Assembly: GCA_902518475.1 (NCBI GenBank)
Contig: CABYGI010000001.1
Location: 62,001 to 126,000 of the forward strand
Origin: an uncultured Prochlorococcus sp.
GTDB taxonomy: Bacteria; Cyanobacteriota; Cyanobacteriia; PCC-6307; Cyanobiaceae
Direction: 5' to 3'
DNA: 64,000 nt
This document shows, piece by piece, positions 1 through 8,727 of the stretch (position 1 is its first letter; each line of letters starts with the position of its first letter). The notes under the pieces were generated by a model that ran no database searches, had not been told where the DNA came from, and saw only the letters and a list, made by a program, of their open reading frames with translations. The position numbers and the translations under genes were made by a program.

Positions 1-480
1 TTGAATCAAGAAGGATAGGAAAGTAGATACTATCGATAAGAGTAAAATACTTAAATCTGGTATCCATATGCTTTTTGGATTAAAAATAAAAAATAAAAAT
101 GCGATTATTAGTGCGAAAGGAAATCTTGTTATTTGTTCAGCAAGATGTTGTGCAAAATATCTGAAAAATGGATTTAAAGGTTGTATTAAATAAGGGGATA
201 CTTTCCCCATAAGAGAATCCTCTTCAAAACTAAATACGACCCAAACTACAGAAAATTGTCTTACAAAAAAAGCACATAAGAAATACCTAGAAAGCAGTAC
301 ATCGCTAATGTTTATGGCTTCATTTAGATTATTATTTGTCCAAATATTTAACATGAAAAAAGGAATAATCCCTGAAATTGCCCATAATGCAATTTCTACC
401 CTATATTCCAACATGTTTGAATATTGGACTTTTAATAAGGTGAATATTTTACGGTTAATCAAATTAGATATCATAATCAT
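1..480 (-). CDS. ABC-2 type transporter permease (partial, 3' end beyond window)
   Basis: Reads open from ATG at 480 to the window edge, about 160 residues. It is hydrophobic with several likely membrane spans and contains an RYFAQHLAEQ segment followed by a long span. It resembles the membrane subunits of uncharacterised ABC-2 exporters (COG4587/COG3694 type) that pair with COG4586 ATPases, and the gene directly upstream is such an ATPase. The start overlaps the ATPase stop by 17 bases, which suggests translational coupling; a second ATG at 474 is also possible. The exported substrate is unknown. The family call rests on context and hydropathy more than on a diagnostic motif. Confidence 0.8.
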   Translation of the reverse strand, partial: MIMISNLINRKIFTLLKVQYSNMLEYRVEIALWAISGIIPFFMLNIWTNNNLNEAINISDVLLSRYFLCAFFVRQFSVVWVVFSFEEDSLMGKVSPYLIQPLNPFFRYFAQHLAEQITRFPFALIIAFLFFIFNPKSIWIPDLSILLLSIVSTFLSFLIQ

Positions 481-1459
481 TTTTGATTAATACCTTCCCA
501 ATAACTTCATCTATGGGTGGTTCATTTATAAAAAGGTCTTCAATATCAAAATTATTTAGGATAGTTTTTAGTGAAGAGGTAATAGAGTTGTTTTCAATTT
601 TTATAGTTATTTCATTTTTTACTTTATTTTTAACAGTAAAACCGGAGTTTTTTAATTTAATTGCATCCTCTTCTGAGCGACAAACTATTAATATTTCTTT
701 AACAGGAGAAAGTTTTTTTAATAATAGGTCAAGTTTCCCATCATATGATATCGCCCCTTCGTGCACACATATAACTCTCTTGCATAGCGATGTAATATCT
801 TTCATGTAATGACTGGTTAGACATATCGTTGCATTAGTTTCCTTATTATATTTTTGAAGGAATTTCCTTAAATTTCTCTGTGCGTTAATATCTAGTCCAA
901 GTGTGGGTTCGTCTAAAAATAGAATACTTGGTTCATGTATCAAAGCTGCTAGTAATTCTGATTTCATACGTTGACCTAGTGAAAGTTTTCTAACAGGTAC
1001 GAATAGCTCTTCATCAATTTCAAGCATTTCCGATAGTTTTTTTATTCTTTTTTTAGCTTCGAACTTATCTAAGTCATATATCGATGCATTCAAATAGAAT
1101 GATTCAATTGGCGGAAGATCCCAAATAAGCTGTTGCTTTTGGCCCATTATTAAGGTGATATTCTTTAGGAAATTTTCTTTTCTCCTGAAAGGTAAGTAGC
1201 CTGAAACCAAAATCGAACCTTCACTTGGATAAATTAAGCCACAAAGCATTTTTAATATTGTTGTTTTCCCAGCTCCATTAGCACCTAGAAAACCTACTAT
1301 TTCTCCTTCTTTAATTTCAAAACTTATATCTTTTATAACTTTTAAACTTTTTGTTTGTCTTCTAAAAAAATGTTTAATTGTTCCTTTTAGACCTGGTTCT
1401 TTGGAAGAGATATCAAATGACTTAGATAAATTTCTTACATCGATAATATTTTGTACCAT
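464..1459 (-). CDS. ABC transporter ATP-binding protein, COG4586 type
   Basis: A 331-residue cytoplasmic ATPase that would power the adjacent ABC-2 permease. Visible parts are Walker A GANGAGKTT (residues 59-67), signature LSLGQ (159-163), Walker B ending in LFLDEP (180-185) and the switch His in TSHYMKD (about 217). A roughly 40-residue N-terminal stretch before the fold and a C-terminal regulatory part are typical of the COG4586 group, which is longer than generic ABC ATPases. It overlaps the permease start, so the two form an operon on the minus strand. The substrate is not deducible. Confidence 0.88.
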   Translation of the reverse strand: MVQNIIDVRNLSKSFDISSKEPGLKGTIKHFFRRQTKSLKVIKDISFEIKEGEIVGFLGANGAGKTTILKMLCGLIYPSEGSILVSGYLPFRRKENFLKNITLIMGQKQQLIWDLPPIESFYLNASIYDLDKFEAKKRIKKLSEMLEIDEELFVPVRKLSLGQRMKSELLAALIHEPSILFLDEPTLGLDINAQRNLRKFLQKYNKETNATICLTSHYMKDITSLCKRVICVHEGAISYDGKLDLLLKKLSPVKEILIVCRSEEDAIKLKNSGFTVKNKVKNEITIKIENNSITSSLKTILNNFDIEDLFINEPPIDEVIGKVLIKNDYDI

Positions 1460-1535
1460 TTAATTTTTAATTATTGAAATTTTATATTTAAGTAAATTGT
1501 TAAATTATTTTTATTTTAGAAAATTTTTTATCGAA

Positions 1536-1925
1536 TTAAAAAATATCTTTAAACGATACAACCAGCCAGATAAAAAAGTTAATTGGATTAACTAAATCAA
1601 TTACTTTATTTTTATTTTCATAATTTAATCCTCTTAAAAAATAAAATATAAAATTGCTATTCTCTTTTTTATAGTAATTTTTTTTAATTACATTTCCATT
1701 TTCGTCGAGAAGGTCAATTTCATCCTCAAAAAACCATTGCTCTTTTCCATTAGATAATTTCAAGACAACTCCAATACCTTTACCATCAGTTATTCTGAAA
1801 TCACTTATCTTACCTAATGAAGAAACATTTATTGCATCTATAGTTTCTTTGGTAAGTCTATCCTTAGATAGTTCTAGGTTAACTTGAACAGAATTTCCAA
1901 TCTTAACCTTATCTAGAATTGACAT
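1536..1925 (-). CDS. DUF2862 / PetP-like protein with extra C-terminal segment
   Basis: 129 residues. The N-terminal part (about 1-75) matches DUF2862, the SH3-like family of PetP, a small peripheral subunit of the cytochrome b6f complex in cyanobacteria and red algae. The run FRITDGKGIGVVL followed by EQWFFEDEI is characteristic. Ordinary PetP is about 65-75 residues. Here a lysine- and asparagine-rich linker leads to a hydrophobic C-terminal stretch (about 113-129, containing FFIWLVV) that could be a membrane anchor. A b6f-associated role is inferred from the domain; the C-terminal part has no clear match that I recognise. Confidence 0.75.
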   Translation of the reverse strand: MSILDKVKIGNSVQVNLELSKDRLTKETIDAINVSSLGKISDFRITDGKGIGVVLKLSNGKEQWFFEDEIDLLDENGNVIKKNYYKKENSNFIFYFLRGLNYENKNKVIDLVNPINFFIWLVVSFKDIF

Positions 1926-1996
1926 TTTTTAGGTTATTATACCTAGTGATAGAGGATTTATGCGATTAATTCAGAATTATTGATTTATTTCAATAA

Positions 1997-2143
1997 TTAC
2001 AATTTTTTGAAAACAGCTTCAAGGATTCTCTTTATTAAAATTGTTAATATTCTCAAAAATACAAAAAATAGACCTAACCAACCTAATATGACAGCTATTG
2101 ATAACAAGCTTGAACCTAAATCTCGTTGTAGTAAATCCTGCAT
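1997..2143 (-). CDS. small membrane protein, hypothetical (48 aa)
   Basis: ATG at 2143 to TAA at 1997. It has a polar N-terminus (MQDLLQRDLG), one long hydrophobic stretch (LLSIAVILGWLGLFFVFL) and a basic C-terminus, so it is a likely single-span membrane protein with the N-terminus outside. It sits alone between the DUF2862 gene and the initiator tRNA. No family recognised. The clean TM-plus-basic-tail composition supports a real gene. Confidence 0.5.
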   Translation of the reverse strand: MQDLLQRDLGSSLLSIAVILGWLGLFFVFLRILTILIKRILEAVFKKL

Positions 2144-2477
2144 ATAATTTTTCCAAATTGGATAAATTTAACTTTACTTTATTAAATTACTTATTCAAGA
2201 TGAAAATGTTCAAAATTCAGATTTTTTTAAATTCTTTTTTAATTACCTTATTTCATAAATATGATTTCTGAGTTAATATTTAGTTAGAAAATTAATTTAA
2301 TATTTTGGACCTATCTTTGAACACATACATTGGGATATTTTTTATCATTATTGGTCTATTAGTTAGATTTGACTTGAAATTATCCATTCAAAAAGATCTC
2401 AAATAATTTTTAATAAACTCTTTTTAGTTAATACGTTATAATCTTTTTTTATAATTGCTGTAACTACTGCAAATTCT
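2144..2477. other. AT-rich intergenic region
   Basis: About 330 bases without a convincing gene. A possible 29-residue peptide starting with TTG at 2317 on the plus strand (hydrophobic, ending ...IQKDLK) is too short and its start too weak to call. No clear repeats seen. Confidence 0.6.
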
Positions 2478-2502
2478 AAAAAAAGCAGCTTTGCAGCTGC
2501 TT
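2478..2502 (-). terminator. Rho-independent terminator of the initiator tRNA gene
   Basis: Read on the minus strand this is AGCAGCT, loop GCAA, AGCTGCT, then a run of seven T. The stem is 7 bp with strong GC content for this genome. It begins six bases downstream of the encoded CCA end of the tRNA, so it most likely ends that transcript. Confidence 0.85.
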
Positions 2503-2507
2503 CTAAA

Positions 2508-2584
<77 letters not shown>

Positions 2585-2628
2585 TCATATACATAGCATA
2601 CATCTGAAAGGGTTATTTTTTCTTTTTT

Positions 2629-3594
2629 TTAGGATTCTTGGAATTTTACTTTACCTTTGACTTCAAGTCGTACTCCTTCAGGAAAATTTAACACCTTTTC
2701 TTCGATGTCTTGAATTCTTAAGTCAGATATCCACTCTAACTGTTTTAGTAAGTGCAGACTAACAGCATGCTTTGCTCTTTTTGAGCCGTCTTCTACTTTT
2801 AAGGCTAAGCCTATCCCTTCATTTACTTTACATAGGCACTGTATTCCCTCGGCTCCACCTTTACCTATAACATTCCCATGAGAAGCTTTAATTATTTCTG
2901 TATCAAATTTATTGTTATCACTTATCATTATTGGGTTTATTGCCATAGCTCTACTGATTTGTTCTAATTCAGCATTTTCAGAACTGCTCAGAAGTGAATA
3001 TAACCTCGACATTTCTAATAGTTTTAAATAAAGAGTGGGTGCACCGCAATCATCACGTTCTGCGTTTATTTCAGATGATGGGATTTCAAGTAATTCAGAA
3101 ACAATTCTGAATATTTCTATTTGAAGAGGATGATCCCCCTTTAAGTAACTATCTAATGGCCAATTCATTTTTTTGCATGTAGCTAAAAAAGCTGCATGTT
3201 TACCCGAACAATTATGTTCTAATGGACTTGTCTTTAATTTTGGACATTTTAGATTATTAATGTCAATGTCATATTCCCATAAAATTCTGAATGCTTCCCT
3301 TGAATGAAGTTTTGATCCACTATGTGATCCGCATGCTAAAGCAATTGATTTTGATTCATTATTGATTTTCGATGCAGCTCCACTACTAACGAAAGGTATT
3401 GCTTGAAAAGGTTTTAGTGCTGACCTTATGAAACTTTTATATTCTGGATTTCCTGCGCACATTAAAACCCTCCCTTTTTTATCAGTAATAACGGCATGAA
3501 TCTTGTGGATCGACTCAATATTTGATCCTCTCATTAAGGTTGCTTGTAAGGGAGGATTGTTAGAAGTGTAGAGGTTTTTGAAATTAGAATTCAT
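2629..3594 (-). CDS. asparaginase (COG4448 type)
   Basis: 321 residues, cytoplasmic, no signal peptide. It belongs to the asparaginase family found in cyanobacteria and Rhizobium (thermolabile type, distinct from E. coli AnsA/AnsB), which hydrolyses L-asparagine to aspartate and ammonia. Recognisable segments are RSALKPFQAIP (about 57-67), ACGSHSGS, EHNCSGKHAAFLA, AERDDCGAPT and GKGGAEGIQC, all conserved in this group. The start MNSNFKNL lies directly upstream of the CGLD27 gene stop with no gap, consistent with an operon of CGLD27 and asparaginase. Role is probably nitrogen salvage; specificity is inferred from the family. Confidence 0.85.
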   Translation of the reverse strand: MNSNFKNLYTSNNPPLQATLMRGSNIESIHKIHAVITDKKGRVLMCAGNPEYKSFIRSALKPFQAIPFVSSGAASKINNESKSIALACGSHSGSKLHSREAFRILWEYDIDINNLKCPKLKTSPLEHNCSGKHAAFLATCKKMNWPLDSYLKGDHPLQIEIFRIVSELLEIPSSEINAERDDCGAPTLYLKLLEMSRLYSLLSSSENAELEQISRAMAINPIMISDNNKFDTEIIKASHGNVIGKGGAEGIQCLCKVNEGIGLALKVEDGSKRAKHAVSLHLLKQLEWISDLRIQDIEEKVLNFPEGVRLEVKGKVKFQES

Positions 3595-4089
3595 TTAGAA
3601 ATTGTTATATTGAAAAATCAAAATACCAGACAAAACTAAGACTGAAAGTATAGAGAGAATTTGAATTAAATTCTTTAAAATAGGTTTTACCTCAATTGAG
3701 GCAATAAGTGATTCTTTTTCTTTCAAAACTAGTGGCTTTTCCCATACTTGACCGTCATACCAACCGGATTCCTCGTATTCAACTTTTTCAGATATTAATC
3801 TATTAAATATATGTTTCCATCCTAAATATAATCTTATTGAAATTAAAAGAGGTATTGATAAGCTGCTGAAAAAGCTTAATAGTATATATCTTAAAAGTGA
3901 CGTTTTGAAATACACACTACCTGAAGAAATGCCAAGAAATAGTAAAAAAGCTCCTACCCAGAATTTTATCAATATAGCAATTAGTGACTTTTTTGTTTTT
4001 GGCCAAGAAAAAATCCTAGATTTTGATAATTCTATGAATTCATTTGTGGGTTGTTGCTCTCTAGGTACAGGACATTTAGATTCGTTCAT
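3595..4089 (-). CDS. CGLD27-like membrane protein (DUF1230)
   Basis: 164 residues. The N-terminal CPVPREQQPTNEF segment is the hallmark of the DUF1230/CGLD27 family, proteins conserved in cyanobacteria, algae and plants and located in the thylakoid/plastid, where the plant homologue is linked to iron and photosynthesis. Two hydrophobic spans (about 45-65 and 67-90), a WYDGQVWEKP motif and a C-terminal span follow. The gene is packed between rsfS and asparaginase on the minus strand. Exact molecular role is unknown. Confidence 0.85.
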   Translation of the reverse strand: MNESKCPVPREQQPTNEFIELSKSRIFSWPKTKKSLIAILIKFWVGAFLLFLGISSGSVYFKTSLLRYILLSFFSSLSIPLLISIRLYLGWKHIFNRLISEKVEYEESGWYDGQVWEKPLVLKEKESLIASIEVKPILKNLIQILSILSVLVLSGILIFQYNNF

Positions 4090-4098
4090 ATAAAAAAA

Positions 4099-4443
4099 TT
4101 ATGGGAAGATAAGATTATCTCCATTACTCCAGAATGATTCAAGATCATAATATTTTCTGATTTCTGGTTGAAATATATTTACAATCAAATCACCATAATC
4201 GAGTAAAGCCCATTTCGCTTCGTTTACTCCTTCTTTTCGTATCGGTTCAATTTTAGCCTTCTCTCGAAGTTCTCCCTCCACAGAGTTAGTTATAGATCTA
4301 ACCTGCACATCTGATAATCCTTCTGCAATCAAAATCCATTCACTTATAAATGATACTTTGTCAATTTTTATAAGCTTTATATCTTTTGCCTTTTTATCAT
4401 CACATGCTTTGGCTGCCATTAAAACTAAACTTTTATTGTCCAT
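4099..4443 (-). CDS. rsfS: ribosomal silencing factor RsfS (Iojap family)
   Basis: 114 residues from MDNKSLVLM. RsfS binds ribosomal protein L14 and blocks joining of the subunits when nutrients are short. Family features seen are AAKACDDKKAKDI near the N-terminus, KVSFISEWILIAEG, the KWALLDYGDLIVNIF segment and the terminal YYDLESFWSNG. I chose ATG 4443 because homology starts there; ATG at 4449 adds two residues, and the open frame further upstream lies inside the DUF3318 gene. The start overlaps the end of the upstream gene, so the two are probably co-translated. Confidence 0.92.
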   Translation of the reverse strand: MDNKSLVLMAAKACDDKKAKDIKLIKIDKVSFISEWILIAEGLSDVQVRSITNSVEGELREKAKIEPIRKEGVNEAKWALLDYGDLIVNIFQPEIRKYYDLESFWSNGDNLIFP

Positions 4444-5071
4444 AAACATTTTCGCTTGAAACTGATTTTTCTGAGCCTTCCTGTTGAGATAATTCTGATC
4501 TTGCTTTTTCTGCACTTTTTCTTAATGCATCTAATCTGTCTTCAAAGAAACTTCTTTTTTTCTTTTTCCTTGTCTTATCTATCAACTCTTTTAATGCTCC
4601 TCCAAGACTTTTATAAGCATTTGGAATGCTGTATCCAAACCTGCAGGCAAGATCTATTGCTCTTTCATCTGCATAAATAGCATCTTGAAGTTTTTTTTCA
4701 GAATTGTTTTTTAAATATAATCTGTACCCTGCAAAACTTGACAAACCAAGAGCAAGTAATAACAGTAATCCATCTTGCACCCACAACTCTCCTATCGCCC
4801 CTCCAAGTCCTATGGCAAGTGCAGCCATTTCCCATCCATCTCTTGGAATTGTATCATTTTGAATTTTCCCAACCTCGTGCCAAAATAATAAATTTCTGTG
4901 GTCAATGGCAAAGTTATCCCATTCATCTAAATCTATTTGAATTTCTACTTCGTCGCGACCTATTTCCTCAAGTGTTATTAAAGGTGGATCTATAGCCGCT
5001 GCAGCTTCAACAAATACCCAACTTTCATTCTCTGGAGGCAACAAACTTTTAAGTCGCTGAAGTTCGCTCAT
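4433..5071 (-). CDS. DUF3318 family protein
   Basis: 212 residues. It starts MSELQRLKSLLPPENESW and contains AAAAIDPPLITLEEIGRDEVE, characteristic of the cyanobacteria-specific DUF3318. Residues about 83-115 hold two hydrophobic spans separated by a short turn. The C-terminal third is rich in Lys, Arg and Ser and probably disordered. Function unknown. It overlaps the start of rsfS, which may hint at a ribosome- or translation-linked role, but this is only context. Confidence 0.82.
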   Translation of the reverse strand: MSELQRLKSLLPPENESWVFVEAAAAIDPPLITLEEIGRDEVEIQIDLDEWDNFAIDHRNLLFWHEVGKIQNDTIPRDGWEMAALAIGLGGAIGELWVQDGLLLLLALGLSSFAGYRLYLKNNSEKKLQDAIYADERAIDLACRFGYSIPNAYKSLGGALKELIDKTRKKKKRSFFEDRLDALRKSAEKARSELSQQEGSEKSVSSENVYGQ

Positions 5072-5178
5072 AAAAAATTATTTTCTTTCAATACTATAGA
5101 AACAAATGTTGCTTTTCAAGTAACTTGATTAACATCTGATGATTTATAAGTAGCATGAGATAAATGAAGGATTAAATT

Positions 5179-8100
5179 ATGCCTCAAAGAGGTGATCTTA
5201 AAAAAATTCTTATTCTAGGTTCTGGACCGATAGTCATAGGACAAGCTTGCGAATTTGACTACTCTGGCACTCAAGCTTGCAAAGTTTTAAGAAATATTGG
5301 TTATGAAATTGTATTGATAAATTCAAATCCAGCATCAATAATGACTGATCCTGAGATCGCAAGCAAAACATATATTGAACCCTTGACTCCTGAAATTGTT
5401 TCTCAGATCATTTTAAGAGAAAAACCTGATGCGATTCTTCCTACTATGGGAGGGCAAACCGCTTTGAATCTTGCTGTTAAATTATCAGAGTCAGATTTTT
5501 TAAAACAAAATAATATTGAATTAATTGGTGCTGATTTAAGAGCAATTAATAAAGCTGAAGATAGAAAATTGTTTAAAGAGTCTATGGAGAAAATAAATGT
5601 AAATGTTTGTCCATCTGGGATTGCATCTAATATTGATGAAGCTATGAAAGTATCAAAAAAAATTAGTTCCTATCCTCTAATAATAAGGCCTGCATTTACA
5701 TTAGGTGGTGTAGGTGGCGGAATCGCTTTCAACCTTGAAGAGTTTGTTGAGTTGTGTAAATCTGGTTTAGAGGAAAGTCCAAGCAATCAAATATTGATTG
5801 AAAAATCACTTATTGGATGGAAGGAGTTTGAACTAGAGGTAATGAGAGACACTGCAGATAATGTAGTAATAGTTTGCAGTATTGAAAATTTAGATCCAAT
5901 GGGTGTCCACACTGGAGATTCGATTACTGTTGCTCCCGCACAGACTTTAACAGATAAGGAGTATCAGAGATTAAGGGATTTGTCGTTAAAAATCATAAGA
6001 GAGGTTGGAGTTGAAACAGGAGGAAGTAATATTCAATTCGCAATAAATCCATCTAATGGAGAAGTCATTGTCATAGAAATGAATCCCCGTGTTAGTAGAT
6101 CTTCAGCTTTGGCAAGTAAAGCAACTGGATTTCCCATAGCTAAGATTGCAGCTTTATTATCTGTTGGCTTTACACTTGATGAAATTATTAATGATATTAC
6201 AAAAAAAACACCTGCATGTTTTGAACCGTCAATTGATTATGTAGTTACTAAAATTCCAAGATTTGCCTTTGAAAAGTTTAAAGGTTCTTCAAATACTTTA
6301 AGCACTGCTATGAAATCCGTAGGCGAGTCAATGGCTATAGGTCGTTCTTTTGAAGAGTCGTTTCAGAAAGCACTAAGATCATTAGAAGTAGGTGTATTTG
6401 GATGGGAATGTGATTCACTAGATGAATTTAAAAATGAGAGTCACATTAAAAATAGTTTAAGAAATCCTACATCTGAAAGAATTCTTCTAGTCAAGAAGGC
6501 TATGCAGCTTGGTAAAACTAATTCTTATATTCAAGAAGTTACAAATATAGATTTATGGTTTATCGAAAAACTTCGTAATATCTTTAATTTTGAAAATGAT
6601 TTTTTGAAAGAAAAAGAACTTTATGATCTAGATAGGGATTTGATGTTACATTCTAAACAATTAGGCTTTTCAGATCAACAGATAGCAAAACTAACAAATT
6701 CTGAGTTTTTTGAAGTGAGAAGATATAGAAAAAAACTTAATGTAGTACCGATTTATAAAACTGTTGATACTTGTTCCGCAGAATTCTCATCCTCAACTCC
6801 ATATCATTATTCAACTTACGAAGAATCTTTCATTGATTTTGATTCTCAAATTTTTGATAGCGAGATTTCAGAAATTAGTAAAAACCAAAAAATTATGATT
6901 CTAGGAGGAGGTCCAAACAGAATTGGTCAGGGAATAGAATTTGATTACTGTTGTTGTCATGCCTCTTATCAGTCCTCTACAAATGGTTATAAAACAATAA
7001 TGGTTAATAGTAACCCTGAGACTGTATCAACAGATTATGATACTAGCGATATTTTATATTTTGAGCCTGTAACTTTGGAGGATGTTCTCAACATAATAGA
7101 AGCTGAAAATCCTTATGGTTTGATTGTTCAATTTGGAGGTCAAACCCCCCTGAAATTATCATTACCTTTATTTGAATGGCTTAAATCTAATGATGGGGTC
7201 AGAACTGGATCGAAAATTCTTGGCACTTCTCCAATATCTATCGATTTAGCAGAAGATAGAGAAGAATTTACAAAAATACTTGAAGAATTAAGTATTAGAC
7301 AACCTTTAAACGGTATTGCACGTAATCAAAATGAGGCAGAAATAGTAGCAAGAGATATAGGGTTCCCCTTGGTAGTAAGACCTTCTTATGTTTTGGGAGG
7401 AAGAGCAATGGAAATTGTTAAAGATGAGAATGAATTATCAAGATATATTTCTGAAGCGGTTAAGGTATCGCCTGGCCATCCAATCCTTCTTGATCAATAT
7501 TTGAATAATGCTATTGAAATAGATGTTGATGCTTTATGCGATTCAGAAGGTTCGGTTGTAATTGCTGGTCTAATGGAACATGTGGAACCTGCAGGAATTC
7601 ATTCTGGTGATTCAGCTTGTTGCTTACCATCCATTTCTCTTTCAACATCAATAATAGAAAAAGTAAGGCTGTGGACTAAATTAATTGCACAAAGATTAAA
7701 TGTTGTTGGTTTAATTAATTTGCAATTTGCAGTTACAAATACAAATAACGAAGAAAATAAATTATTTATTCTTGAAGCAAATCCAAGAGCATCCAGGACA
7801 GTTCCATTTGTTTCAAAAGCCATAGGTAAACCAGTCGCAAAATTAGCTACCCAGTTAATGCAAGGTTTTACATTAGAAGATGTTAATTTCACAGAAGAAT
7901 TTTCTCCAAAATATCAGGCAGTAAAAGAAGCTGTTTTACCTTTCAAAAGATTTCCTGGATCTGATACATTACTTGGCCCAGAAATGAGATCTACTGGGGA
8001 AGTAATGGGTTTAGCTAAAGATTTTGGAATTGCTTATGCCAAGTCTGAATTAGCAGCAGGAAATGGTGTTCCTTCAGAAGGAGTGGCTTTTTTATCTACA

Positions 8101-8475
8101 AATGATTTAGATAAGAAAAATCTTGAGGAAGTCGCTAGAGAACTGTTGTTTTTAGGATTTAAATTAATCGCAACGAAAGGTACTGCTGCATATTTGGTGA
8201 ATTTGGGCATCCAAGTTGAAGAAGTGCTAAAAGTTCATGAAGGTAGACCGAATATCGAGGACTTAATTCGTTCGGGACTTGTTCAATTAATAATTAATAC
8301 TCCAATTGGCTCACAGGCTCTTCATGATGACGCTTATTTAAGACGTGCTGCTCTTGAGTATAATATTCCAACTTTTACAACTATTCCTGGAGCAAAGGCA
8401 GCTATTAAAGCAATCAAAGCTTTGCGAAGTAATAAAATTGATGCTTACTCTCTACAAGAAATCCATAATTATTAA
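5179..8475 (+). CDS. carB: carbamoyl-phosphate synthase large subunit
   Basis: 1098 residues, the usual length. It makes carbamoyl phosphate from bicarbonate, ammonia delivered by CarA, and two ATP, for arginine and pyrimidine synthesis. The two homologous ATP-grasp halves are clear: [14 protein letters not shown] with [10 protein letters not shown] near the N-terminus, and [20 protein letters not shown] with [10 protein letters not shown] in the second half. MGVHTGDS and PAGIHSGDS mark the equivalent positions of each half. The C-terminal 140 residues form the MGS-like regulatory domain ([13 protein letters not shown]). The start [16 protein letters not shown] is the only sensible one. It is transcribed alone, divergent from the DUF3318-rsfS group. 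Confidence 0.97.
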   Translation: MPQRGDLKKILILGSGPIVIGQACEFDYSGTQACKVLRNIGYEIVLINSNPASIMTDPEIASKTYIEPLTPEIVSQIILREKPDAILPTMGGQTALNLAVKLSESDFLKQNNIELIGADLRAINKAEDRKLFKESMEKINVNVCPSGIASNIDEAMKVSKKISSYPLIIRPAFTLGGVGGGIAFNLEEFVELCKSGLEESPSNQILIEKSLIGWKEFELEVMRDTADNVVIVCSIENLDPMGVHTGDSITVAPAQTLTDKEYQRLRDLSLKIIREVGVETGGSNIQFAINPSNGEVIVIEMNPRVSRSSALASKATGFPIAKIAALLSVGFTLDEIINDITKKTPACFEPSIDYVVTKIPRFAFEKFKGSSNTLSTAMKSVGESMAIGRSFEESFQKALRSLEVGVFGWECDSLDEFKNESHIKNSLRNPTSERILLVKKAMQLGKTNSYIQEVTNIDLWFIEKLRNIFNFENDFLKEKELYDLDRDLMLHSKQLGFSDQQIAKLTNSEFFEVRRYRKKLNVVPIYKTVDTCSAEFSSSTPYHYSTYEESFIDFDSQIFDSEISEISKNQKIMILGGGPNRIGQGIEFDYCCCHASYQSSTNGYKTIMVNSNPETVSTDYDTSDILYFEPVTLEDVLNIIEAENPYGLIVQFGGQTPLKLSLPLFEWLKSNDGVRTGSKILGTSPISIDLAEDREEFTKILEELSIRQPLNGIARNQNEAEIVARDIGFPLVVRPSYVLGGRAMEIVKDENELSRYISEAVKVSPGHPILLDQYLNNAIEIDVDALCDSEGSVVIAGLMEHVEPAGIHSGDSACCLPSISLSTSIIEKVRLWTKLIAQRLNVVGLINLQFAVTNTNNEENKLFILEANPRASRTVPFVSKAIGKPVAKLATQLMQGFTLEDVNFTEEFSPKYQAVKEAVLPFKRFPGSDTLLGPEMRSTGEVMGLAKDFGIAYAKSELAAGNGVPSEGVAFLSTNDLDKKNLEEVARELLFLGFKLIATKGTAAYLVNLGIQVEEVLKVHEGRPNIEDLIRSGLVQLIINTPIGSQALHDDAYLRRAALEYNIPTFTTIPGAKAAIKAIKALRSNKIDAYSLQEIHNY

Positions 8476-8478
8476 AAT

Positions 8479-8697
8479 TTACTTTAAGTTTTTTAGTTTT
8501 TCTCTTAATTGATTAGCTAAAGAGTTACGGCTAATTGAAAGTAATCTGAGAGTATCTTGATGCATCTTAAGTTGTGTTTCTGCCATTTGTAATACCTTTA
8601 TAGATTCTTTTATTTCATTAGAAAGTTCATTAATAAGATATTTTTTTCCTTCGAAGGTTAAAACTGGATTTGCAGAATCATTAGTGTTTTCGTTCAT
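8479..8697 (-). CDS. DUF6447 family small protein
   Basis: 72 residues. The N-terminal PVLTFEGKKYLINELSNEIK segment matches the DUF6447 family of short bacterial proteins (a TFEGKKY beta-hairpin followed by a long helix). The rest (about 30-72) is a continuous amphipathic helix likely to form a coiled coil. It converges on carB with only three bases between the stops. Function unknown. Confidence 0.7.
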   Translation of the reverse strand: MNENTNDSANPVLTFEGKKYLINELSNEIKESIKVLQMAETQLKMHQDTLRLLSISRNSLANQLREKLKNLK

Positions 8698-8727
8698 TGG
8701 TTTACCTTTTTTATAATAAAAATAGAA

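Noticed and set aside
308-490. 60-codon plus-strand frame at the start of the window
   Set aside because: It lies antisense to the ABC-2 permease gene, which has clear membrane-protein sequence and an ATPase partner.
4444-4515. Longer RsfS starting at 4515
   Set aside because: The added codons are inside the DUF3318 coding sequence and RsfS homology starts at MDNKSL.
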